The position numbers and the translations under genes are program-made. A stretch of DNA of 13,024 bases from contig CAUABB010000022.1 of the NCBI GenBank assembly GCA_958427155.1, positions 1-13,024 on the forward strand, read 5' to 3'. Below are positions 6,657-13,024 of the stretch, piece by piece. Source of the stretch: an uncultured Oscillospiraceae bacterium (lineage in GTDB: Bacteria; Bacillota; Clostridia; Oscillospirales; Ruminococcaceae). The notes under the pieces were generated by a model. That model made no database searches, was not told the origin of the DNA, and worked only from the letters and a program-made list of their open reading frames with translations. Within the stretch, counting starts at the first letter, position 1; each line of letters starts with the position of its first letter.

Positions 6657-8420
6657 TTGGAAAATGTAATATTTTCAATTAATGGGCCTGTTGTCAAAGT
6701 GCGAAACACAAAAGATTTTTCTCTTCTTGAAATGGTTTATGTTGGTGAGAAAAGACTGATTGGTGAAGTAATTGGGATCACCGATCTTGAAACAACAATT
6801 CAGGTTTATGAAAGCACGTCCGGCCTCAAGCCGGGGGAACCGGTTGAAACAACAGGCGGGCCAATGTCTGTCACCCTGGGCCCGGGAATTATCTCAAATA
6901 TTTTTGACGGAATTGAACGTCCACTGCGCGATTTAAAAGAAGCAACAGGTGCTTTTATTGGTGAAGGTTGCAGTGTCCCCACATTAGATACAGACAAAAA
7001 GTACAATGTTACCATTAAAGTAAAACCCGGCGACCGTTTAAGTGGCGGAGACATTTATGCGGTCTGCCCGGAAACACATGTGGTTGAGCATCGCTGTATG
7101 GTACCGCCAAAAATGTCCGGAGAAGTTGTAAAAGTGGTAAACAGCGGCGAATATTCAATTAACGATACCGTTGTAACACTGAAAGACGACATGGGGGTTC
7201 TCCATGAGTTGACACTTTGTCAAAGATGGCCAATTAGAGAACCACGCCCTGTTAAAACAAGGCTACCTATTACACGTCCATTAATTACTGGACAACGAGT
7301 TATTGATACCATGCTTCCAATTGCAAAAGGTGGAACCGCAGCAGTTCCTGGAGGTTTTGGTACCGGAAAAACGATGACTCAGCATCAGCTGGCTAAATGG
7401 TGCGACGCTGACATTATCGTCTATATTGGCTGTGGAGAACGTGGCAATGAAATGACTCAGGTTCTAGACGAATTTTCAGAACTGGTAGACCCTAAAACTG
7501 GAGAACTGCTTACAAATCGAACTGTTTTGATTGCCAATACTTCTAATATGCCAGTTGCGGCTCGCGAAGCTTCTATTTACACCGGTATCACCCTTGCAGA
7601 ATATTACCGGGATATGGGATATCATGTAGCGATTATGGCTGACTCTACCTCTCGTTGGGCAGAGGCGCTTCGTGAAATCTCCGGTCGTCTGGAAGAAATG
7701 CCGGCGGAAGAAGGTTTTCCTGCTTATCTTCCTTCTCGTCTTTCCGCTTTTTACGAACGCGCGGGTTATATGAAAAATCTGAATGGATCCGAAGGATCTG
7801 TTACAATTATTGGTGCAGTTTCCCCTCAGGGCGGTGATTTTTCAGAGCCGGTTACCCAAAACACCAAACGGTTTGTGCGTACATTCTGGACGCTTGACAA
7901 GTCTCTTGCCTACGCGCGTCATTATCCAGCAATTAACTGGATTACCAGTTATAGTGAATACATTGAAGAACTGCGTAATTTTTATGATGATATTGATCCA
8001 AATTTTCTGGAATGTCGGCAACGTCTCCAATCGTTATTAAACGAAGAGGCACAGCTGATGGAAATCGTCAAGTTAATTGGTTCTGATGTTTTGCCGGATG
8101 ACCAAAAACTGGTGATTGAAATTGCGAGAGTCATTCGTGTTGGTTTTCTTCAGCAGAACGCTTTTCATAAGGATGATACCTATGTTCCTTTGGATAAACA
8201 GTTAAAAATGATGGAGGTTATTCTTCATCTTTACGATAAAGCGCGTGCGCTAATCCAAAAAAATATGCCAATCTCTACAATTATGGAACTAGGTTTATTC
8301 GACAAGGTAGTCAAAATGAAGTATGATATTCCCAACGATCATATGGAGTTGTTTGATGAGTATTTTACTGAGATTGACAACAAATTAGCAGATGCTGAAA
8401 GAGAATTTACTCTAGACTAA
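6657..8420 (+). CDS. atpA: V-type ATPase catalytic subunit A
   Basis: A 587-residue catalytic subunit of full length. The Walker A loop GGFGTGKT occupies residues 232-239 (K238, T239), and the catalytic glutamate lies in GCGERGNEMT as E261; both numbers fit the Enterococcus enzyme. The Walker B region and downstream signature follow (VAIMADSTSRWAEALREISG). The N-terminal beta barrel and the A-type insertion (about 110-190) that separates A from F-type beta subunits are present. Translation starts at TTG 6657, seven bases after AGAGGTGA at 6642-6649. Three A subunits alternate with three B subunits in the cytoplasmic head, where ATP is hydrolysed or made. Confidence 0.98.
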   Translation: MENVIFSINGPVVKVRNTKDFSLLEMVYVGEKRLIGEVIGITDLETTIQVYESTSGLKPGEPVETTGGPMSVTLGPGIISNIFDGIERPLRDLKEATGAFIGEGCSVPTLDTDKKYNVTIKVKPGDRLSGGDIYAVCPETHVVEHRCMVPPKMSGEVVKVVNSGEYSINDTVVTLKDDMGVLHELTLCQRWPIREPRPVKTRLPITRPLITGQRVIDTMLPIAKGGTAAVPGGFGTGKTMTQHQLAKWCDADIIVYIGCGERGNEMTQVLDEFSELVDPKTGELLTNRTVLIANTSNMPVAAREASIYTGITLAEYYRDMGYHVAIMADSTSRWAEALREISGRLEEMPAEEGFPAYLPSRLSAFYERAGYMKNLNGSEGSVTIIGAVSPQGGDFSEPVTQNTKRFVRTFWTLDKSLAYARHYPAINWITSYSEYIEELRNFYDDIDPNFLECRQRLQSLLNEEAQLMEIVKLIGSDVLPDDQKLVIEIARVIRVGFLQQNAFHKDDTYVPLDKQLKMMEVILHLYDKARALIQKNMPISTIMELGLFDKVVKMKYDIPNDHMELFDEYFTEIDNKLADAEREFTLD

Positions 8421-8453
8421 CTGTTTCTGCTAAAAGTAAAGGAGACTACTCTC

Positions 8454-9851
8454 ATGAGCATTCAATATATTGGGCTCAAAGAAATCAACGGCCCTATGGT
8501 TGTAATCGATAACGTACCAAACGTCAGTTTCGACGAGATGGTTGAATTAGTGTTAGATTCTGGCGAAACACGGCTAGGGCGCGTAGTTGAGGTAGAAGGA
8601 AAAAGGGCTGTTATTCAGGTGTTTGAAGGGACAACCGGTCTTTCTCTCACCAATACTCGTACTCGTTTTACTGGAAAGCCGATGGAAATTGCTCTCTCGA
8701 CAGAGTTACTTGGCAGGATTTTTAACGGTGCCGGTAAGCCGATTGACGGACTTGGTGAAGTCTATGCAGAAAAATATATGGATATTAATGGGAAACCACT
8801 TAATCCAGTAGCACGTATTTACCCCAGAAGCTACATTAGAACCGGGATCTCCGCCATTGACGCATTAATGACTCTGATTCGCGGACAAAAGCTGCCTATT
8901 TTTTCGGGATCTGGCATGAGTCATAACAGACTTGCCGTTCAAATTGTTCGTCAGGCTCGAATTGCAGAAGACCAGGGAAAGAAATTTGCTATTGTCTTTG
9001 CGGCAATGGGAGTAAAAAATGATGTAGCGGATTATTTTAAAAGAAGTTTTGAGGAGTCTGGAGCTCTTTCTCGAGTTGTTATGTTTTTAAATCTTTCCAA
9101 CGACCCGATTATTGAACGAATTCTGACACCACGTTGTGCATTAACTGTCGCTGAGTACCTTGCGTTTGAAAAAAATATGCATATTCTTGTAATTATGACT
9201 GATATCACTTCTTACGCAGAGGCTCTGCGTGAGCTCAGTTCTTCCAAGGGAGAAATTCCTGGCCGTAAAGGTTATCCAGGTTACCTTTATTCGGATCTTG
9301 CTTCTCTCTATGAAAGGGCGGGTATTGTGGAAGGTTCAGATGGTTCCGTTACTCAGATTCCTATCCTTACGATGCCGAACGATGATATTACCCATCCAAT
9401 TCCGGACTTAACCGGATATATTACTGAAGGGCAGATCGTTCTAGACCGTATTTTGGAACAAACAGGGATTTATCCTCCTATTTCTGTTCTCCCTTCCCTG
9501 TCTCGTCTAATGAAAGACGGTATTGGTGAAGGATATACCAGGATAGACCATGCTGCTGTCTCTAACCAGCTTTTTGCAAGCTATGCTAAAGTACAGGATG
9601 CACGTGCGCTTGCTTCGGTCATTGGCGAAGATGAACTGTCACCTGTAGATCAAAAATATATGGATTTTGGTAAAAAATTTGAAAAATATTTCCTAACACA
9701 GGGCTTTCATGAAAACCGTACAATTGAACAGACTCTTAATTTAGGCTGGGAGCTTCTTTCGATCCTTCCGAAGGAAGAACTTGATCGAGTAGATGCTGAT
9801 ATGCTTGAAAAATATTATGACCCAGAAAAAGCAAAAAGTTTTGTAATTTAA
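8454..9851 (+). CDS. atpB: V-type ATPase non-catalytic subunit B
   Basis: A 465-residue regulatory nucleotide-binding-fold subunit. In place of a Walker A loop it has [12 protein letters not shown] at about residues 150-161, the degenerate form typical of B subunits, so it is not expected to hydrolyse ATP. Other family segments are [11 protein letters not shown] near 89-99, [36 protein letters not shown] in the centre (positions about 9196-9303) and [12 protein letters not shown] near 349. ATG 8454 follows AAAGGAG at 8438-8444. It lies 33 bases after subunit A and 13 before D, as usual for this operon type. Confidence 0.97.
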   Translation: MSIQYIGLKEINGPMVVIDNVPNVSFDEMVELVLDSGETRLGRVVEVEGKRAVIQVFEGTTGLSLTNTRTRFTGKPMEIALSTELLGRIFNGAGKPIDGLGEVYAEKYMDINGKPLNPVARIYPRSYIRTGISAIDALMTLIRGQKLPIFSGSGMSHNRLAVQIVRQARIAEDQGKKFAIVFAAMGVKNDVADYFKRSFEESGALSRVVMFLNLSNDPIIERILTPRCALTVAEYLAFEKNMHILVIMTDITSYAEALRELSSSKGEIPGRKGYPGYLYSDLASLYERAGIVEGSDGSVTQIPILTMPNDDITHPIPDLTGYITEGQIVLDRILEQTGIYPPISVLPSLSRLMKDGIGEGYTRIDHAAVSNQLFASYAKVQDARALASVIGEDELSPVDQKYMDFGKKFEKYFLTQGFHENRTIEQTLNLGWELLSILPKEELDRVDADMLEKYYDPEKAKSFVI

Positions 9852-9864
9852 GGGGTGGTTATCA

Positions 9865-10464
9865 ATGCCAGTAATTCCTACTAAGGGAAATCTGCTGAAT
9901 ATTAAAAAATCGCTCAACCTTGCAAAGCTTGGCTACAGTTTGTTAGATAGAAAACGAAATATTTTGATTCGAGAAATGATGTCACTAATCGATGACGCTA
10001 AAGCGATCCGTGGTGAAATTGAGGGTACCTACCAGGAAGCTTATCTTGCCTTGCAAAACGCAAATATCACTTTAGGTGTTTGTGAAAACTCAGCAAAGGC
10101 AATACCGGTTGAAACCGGCGTGCATGTTACCTATCGCAGTGTTATGGGAGTTGAAATTCCTCACGTTAGCTTACATCCTCAACCGCTGAAAGTTTATTAT
10201 GGATTTCAAGCTACAAATGCCGCTCTAGATAACGCTTTTGTGTTGTTTCAGCGTGTAAAACAACTTACCGCTACGCTAGCGGAAATTGAAAACAGTGTTT
10301 ACCGGCTTGCAAGTGCTATTAAAAAAACGCAAAAACGTGCTAACGCTTTAAAAAATATTATTATTCCGCGCTTTGAAGCGGATAGCAAGTTTATTGCAGA
10401 TGCGCTAGAAGAAAAAGAACGAGAGGACTTTTCTCGTCTTAAAATTATCAAAAAGAATCGATAG
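9865..10464 (+). CDS. atpD: V-type ATPase rotor-shaft subunit D
   Basis: A 199-residue protein forming the central shaft that turns inside the A3B3 head. It has the expected two long helices at the ends: an N-terminal PTKGNLLNIKKSLNLAKLGY followed by LLDRKRNIL, and a C-terminal TQKRANALKNIIIPRFEAD, with a short beta-turn region between. Both ends match family signatures. ATG 9865 has GGGGTGG at 9852-9858 upstream. It is the last gene of the rightward block; a strong hairpin terminator follows about 33 bases after its TAG stop. Confidence 0.95.
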   Translation: MPVIPTKGNLLNIKKSLNLAKLGYSLLDRKRNILIREMMSLIDDAKAIRGEIEGTYQEAYLALQNANITLGVCENSAKAIPVETGVHVTYRSVMGVEIPHVSLHPQPLKVYYGFQATNAALDNAFVLFQRVKQLTATLAEIENSVYRLASAIKKTQKRANALKNIIIPRFEADSKFIADALEEKEREDFSRLKIIKKNR

Positions 10465-10496
10465 TTTTTATCAAAAAACAATACAGTTAAAAATAT

Positions 10497-10546
10497 AAAT
10501 GCTAAGGGCAATTTCCCTTAAGGAAAATTGCCCTTAGCATTTCTTT
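10497..10546. terminator. Bidirectional hairpin terminator
   Basis: The arms at 10497-10516 and 10522-10542 pair over about 20 base pairs, with one unpaired A at 10527 and a five-base loop (CTTAA). The core is GCTAAGGGCAATTT. A T-rich run follows on the + strand (ATTTCTTTCATTT) and another on the - strand (ATTTATATTTTTA). It lies between the convergent ends of subunit D and the small membrane protein and can stop transcription from both sides. Confidence 0.9.
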
Positions 10547-10567
10547 CATTTATTAAAGCAAAGACAA

Positions 10568-10927
10568 TTATGATGTCAAACCAATCAAACTAGTCATCAG
10601 TACGATGGACAAAACAACCATAAAAGTTGCCGCTACCATTGCAAAACTAACCCTTGCCTTTTTTGCGGGAAGGTTATGAATCCATATTCCCAACAAAAGT
10701 GCCCCTACCAAAAGCCCAAGAATATCACATGTCAAAAGGGCAATAACCTGAGTGGAATAATCACTTTTACTTAACATAAAATAAACCACTGCCTGCCCTA
10801 ATAGGTGCATTAAAGGCACCGTTATCAAAGGGAGTGTAACCAGCGCATAATTTGTGCGTTTTGTCCGTAAGAAAATAAAACTGATCATTGCGATAATTAA
10901 AACTATGGTGCTGCATTCAATAACCAT
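10568..10927 (-). CDS. Small four-helix membrane protein, function unknown
   Basis: A 119-residue hydrophobic protein I do not recognise. Four membrane helices are predicted at about 3-20, 29-50, 58-81 and 90-116, with a KRT patch after helix 1 and a PAKKAR patch between helices 3 and 4 that favour a cytoplasmic side there. I chose ATG 10927 because GTGGAGG lies about 6 bases upstream on the minus strand; a longer frame from 10954 would overlap the preceding gene and has no such site. It is last in a leftward group after the DUF4358 lipoprotein (23 bases away), suggesting a shared surface-related role. No charged residues inside helices point to a transporter. Confidence 0.75.
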   Translation of the reverse strand: MVIECSTIVLIIAMISFIFLRTKRTNYALVTLPLITVPLMHLLGQAVVYFMLSKSDYSTQVIALLTCDILGLLVGALLLGIWIHNLPAKKARVSFAMVAATFMVVLSIVLMTSLIGLTS

Positions 10928-10950
10928 TTTTTCCTCCACAGCACCTGTTT

Positions 10951-11439
10951 TCAACCAACTAAACTGTCGAAAACCTCAGATGCTTTTTCTTTGTTTTCAG
11001 ATATAATATAGAAGTAAAAGCCAGCATATGACACGAGCCCACTGTTCTCTATTTTAGGAACCTCTTCTGGTTTATAGGTCTTCCACGTCTCCAGTAAATA
11101 TTCCTTTCGCGTTTGAACAGCCTTTTCAAGTGTTTGTAAGTCTGCTGAATTTTTAAGTTGAAAAACTGCGAGTTCGTCAGGATATGCTCCAGAAGAGCAG
11201 ACATATAAACGGCACTCCTGCAATAGGTCGTCGGACAAGTCATAGTAATAATTATAACGTGCTGAAACATTAGCCATTTCAGGATAACTCAACTCATCAA
11301 TCAAACGGTCACAAATTTGATCTATAGAAACTGAGCTATCGTTAGTTTCTGAGGAACAACCGGTAATAGTTAGAGTCATAAAACCAATCATTCCCGCAAT
11401 TAATAATAAACAAAACCTTTTCCAATTTTTCAACAGCAC
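10951..11439 (-). CDS. DUF4358 domain lipoprotein
   Basis: A 162-residue secreted lipoprotein. The N-terminus has basic residues, a hydrophobic run (about 9-24) and a lipobox ITGC with the lipid-bearing cysteine at C28, followed by a polar SSETNDSS linker. The mature domain resembles DUF4358: an early helix with DQICDRL, then DELAVFQLKNSADLQTLEKA, a long charged helix and a final YFYIISENKEKASEVFDSL-like segment. GTG 11439 is set by AAGGAG at 11448-11453, 8 bases upstream, which overlaps the stop region of the SGNH gene, so the two are probably translationally coupled. Function is unknown; in Clostridia such lipoproteins often sit near SGNH hydrolases, as here. Confidence 0.85.
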   Translation of the reverse strand: MLLKNWKRFCLLLIAGMIGFMTLTITGCSSETNDSSVSIDQICDRLIDELSYPEMANVSARYNYYYDLSDDLLQECRLYVCSSGAYPDELAVFQLKNSADLQTLEKAVQTRKEYLLETWKTYKPEEVPKIENSGLVSYAGFYFYIISENKEKASEVFDSLVG

Positions 11440-11451
11440 ACACCTCTCTCC

Positions 11452-12270
11452 TTACACCGTATGCGTCCTGAAAAATTCTACCAATGCTTCATAACCAACC
11501 TTTTTGAGATGCATTCCATCCTGCTCCGCATATTCTGTATTCAGGGTTCCATCTTCCATTTTAAAAGCAGAATGACAGTCTAAATAATTTACCTCTTTCT
11601 CTTCGGCAAGGTTAAATAACAGTGAATTATACTGTGTAATGGTTTCATTGCTGTACTTAGGATCAGCTGCTTTTTCCGCTGTCACAGGCAGAATAGATTC
11701 CACATAGATTGTTGCGTCCGGCAATGCAGCTTTAACCTTATCTAAAAAGCTACTATACTTCTCCGCAAGATTTTCCGGAGTAATCCAAGCAATTCCGTTC
11801 GACCCTAGCATAATATACACTTTTGACGGTTTTCTAAGTTTTAATGCATCCAAAATGGTCAATTTTCCATTAGAAGTCTGAATACATTCTTTTTCCAAGA
11901 TCGTATCAAGATTCAATCCTGTGTCTGCATAAACATTTTCTGCAGGAAGAACCCCGTAATTTCCCAATCCAACCGTCAACGAATCCCCTACAAAAACTGC
12001 ATCATCAAAATAACTCATATCTACCGCAGCAGATTCTGCTACCGCAGAAAATGCCTCCTCCGACGAACTCGACTGAAAAGAAGAGTCAGAGGATAACGAA
12101 AAATCTGATGAAGAATCATCTTTTTCGGAAAAATCTTGTGATCCATTAAATTTTATCAAAATAGCCGATACAGCTACTACAACAGCCAATAAAATAATAA
12201 TTAACAAAACCCAAATAGTAATGCGTTGTTTCCGTTTCTGTTTCCCTTTTGCGGATAATCGTCTTCCCAT
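11452..12270 (-). CDS. Membrane-anchored SGNH/GDSL hydrolase
   Basis: A 272-residue protein: a basic cytoplasmic tail (1-17), one membrane anchor (about 18-40), a serine/acidic linker (48-72) and an extracellular SGNH esterase domain. Motifs are FVGDSLTVGLG with nucleophile S97, the block III segment MLGSNGI at 155-160, and DGMHLKKVGY with D251 and H254 completing the triad. Block III reads G-S-N-G where many SGNH enzymes have G-x-N-D; I recall this form in clostridial relatives. It probably removes or transfers acyl groups on cell-surface glycans; the substrate is unknown. I prefer ATG 12270, just before the basic tail, over the longer frame at 12333, which would run through the promoter. 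Its ribosome site is weak. Confidence 0.88.
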   Translation of the reverse strand: MGRRLSAKGKQKRKQRITIWVLLIIILLAVVVAVSAILIKFNGSQDFSEKDDSSSDFSLSSDSSFQSSSSEEAFSAVAESAAVDMSYFDDAVFVGDSLTVGLGNYGVLPAENVYADTGLNLDTILEKECIQTSNGKLTILDALKLRKPSKVYIMLGSNGIAWITPENLAEKYSSFLDKVKAALPDATIYVESILPVTAEKAADPKYSNETITQYNSLLFNLAEEKEVNYLDCHSAFKMEDGTLNTEYAEQDGMHLKKVGYEALVEFFRTHTV

Positions 12271-12304
12271 AATTTCACTTCTCTTATTTTTATATTGTAC
12301 GATT

Positions 12305-12333
12305 ATTATACAACATTTCAGAATAAAAGTCAC
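12305..12333 (-). promoter_or_regulatory. Promoter for the SGNH-lipoprotein-membrane group
   Basis: On the minus strand a perfect TATAAT lies at 12310-12305 with GTGACT (four of six -35 bases) 17 bases upstream at 12333-12328. Transcription would begin near 12298, giving a leader of about 28 bases before ATG 12270. It supports the shorter start for the hydrolase. Confidence 0.65.
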
Positions 12334-12356
12334 CAGTTATTCTTATAAAAGTTCAT

Positions 12357-12385
12357 TTGCAAAGAGTTCTATACAGTGGTAGAAT
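12357..12385 (+). promoter_or_regulatory. Promoter for rarA
   Basis: TTGCAA at 12357-12362 and TAGAAT at 12380-12385 are 17 bases apart, with TGG directly before the -10 (an extended -10 element). Transcription would start near 12392. It diverges from the promoter of the SGNH group. I see no LexA/DinR-type palindrome here. Confidence 0.7.
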
Positions 12386-12417
12386 AAGAGAGTTCAATTT
12401 AACAAGGAGGGCTTCAT

Positions 12418-13024
12418 ATGTCTTCAACTTCCACTCCTCTTGCCGATCGTCTTCGCCCTTCAACACTTGAAGAAGTCGTTGGACAGAAACATCTGCTTGA
12501 TTCAGGGAAACCATTGAAACGGATTATTGAAAATGGCCATATTCCCAACCTGATTTTTTATGGGCCTTCTGGGGTCGGTAAAACTACTGTAGCCAGAATT
12601 ATTGCTGAATCAACTCACAAACGTCTTCACAAACTCAACGGTACTAGTGCTTCTACCTCTGATATTAAAACGATTGTAGAAGAATTGGATACCTTCGCAG
12701 CGATGGACGGAATTTTACTTTATCTAGACGAAATTCAGTATTTGAATAAGAAACAACAACAATCGCTTCTGGAATACATAGAAAGCGGAAAAATTACTCT
12801 AATCGCTTCTACAACCGAAAATCCTTATTTTTATATTTACAACGCAATTCTCAGCCGTTGCACCGTATTTGAATTCAAGCCTGTTTCAGCAGAAGAAATA
12901 GAAAAAGCTCTTAAACGAGCCTTTCAAATTCTTGAAAAAGAACAAAATATAAAAATCGGGCTAGAAGAAGGGGTCCTTCGACATATTGCTCTTGCTTGTG
13001 GTGGCGATGTTCGAAAGGCGTTGA
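12418..13024 (+). CDS. rarA: Replication-associated recombination protein A (RarA/MgsA), partial
   Basis: The first 202 residues of an AAA+ ATPase cut off by the window end; the family is usually about 420-440 residues. It starts PLADRLRPSTLEEVVGQKHL (from residue 7), the RarA/MgsA opening. Walker A is GPSGVGKT at 49-56, Walker B LLYLDEIQ at 100-107, sensor 1 STTENP at 131-136, and the SRC arginine-finger segment at 146-148; a sensor 2-like GGDVRKA closes the visible part. RarA acts at stalled forks and single-strand/double-strand DNA junctions together with clamp-loader-like partners. AAGGAGGG at 12404-12411 gives a strong site 6 bases before ATG 12418. Confidence 0.93.
   Translation, partial: MSSTSTPLADRLRPSTLEEVVGQKHLLDSGKPLKRIIENGHIPNLIFYGPSGVGKTTVARIIAESTHKRLHKLNGTSASTSDIKTIVEELDTFAAMDGILLYLDEIQYLNKKQQQSLLEYIESGKITLIASTTENPYFYIYNAILSRCTVFEFKPVSAEEIEKALKRAFQILEKEQNIKIGLEEGVLRHIALACGGDVRKAL

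Noticed and set aside
12363..12395. Direct repeat AGAGTTC at 12363-12369 and 12389-12395 around the rarA -10
   Set aside because: Seven bases, not palindromic and not matching a known operator such as the DinR box; could be chance.
1..13024. CRISPR arrays, insertion sequences, tRNA or rRNA genes, phage or defence genes
   Set aside because: No repeat arrays, terminal inverted repeats, transposase-like proteins or RNA gene patterns were seen. Gene content is core housekeeping with tight spacing.

Overview
This is a chromosomal segment from a low-to-moderate GC Gram-positive anaerobe. The protein style best fits Clostridia, probably an Oscillospirales/Ruminococcaceae-type organism. The evidence is strong AGGAGG-type ribosome sites, sigma-A promoters, TTG starts, a full bacterial V-type ATPase operon and a DUF4358 lipoprotein. 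The lineage is an inference from gene content and remembered relatives, not from a marker gene.

Layout. Positions 112-140 carry a good sigma-A promoter. It is followed by a tightly packed rightward block to 10464. First come an ACT-domain protein (UPF0237 type) and its usual partner, a PFL/DUF711 (UPF0210) protein. After only 24 bases the V-type ATPase genes begin in the order G/H, C, I, K, F, E, A, B, D. I see no terminator or clear promoter between the two groups, so all may share one transcript. A strong hairpin at about 10497-10542 ends the block and can act in both directions. A leftward three-gene group follows, read from the right: a membrane-anchored SGNH/GDSL hydrolase, a DUF4358 lipoprotein and a small four-helix membrane protein. 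Its promoter lies near 12305-12333. Diverging from it is rarA, an AAA+ replication-recombination ATPase, cut by the window end.

How the genes work together. A and B form the catalytic head, D and F the central rotor, C the funnel joining rotor to ring, K the ring, I the stator membrane subunit with its key arginine, and E plus G/H the peripheral stalks. Together they couple ATP turnover to ion movement across the membrane. The SGNH hydrolase and lipoprotein are both predicted to lie outside the membrane and probably act on surface glycans, though the substrate is unknown.

The main anomaly is subunit C. It is split into two overlapping-frame pieces (2163-2870 and 2878-3201) that together have the normal family length. 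Family-like residues continue across the break in the +1 frame. The cause could be a small indel, a sequencing error, recoding, or an actual two-cistron arrangement helped by a ribosome site at the break. Otherwise the window is mostly well-known biology. I did not find a convincing wholly new system.
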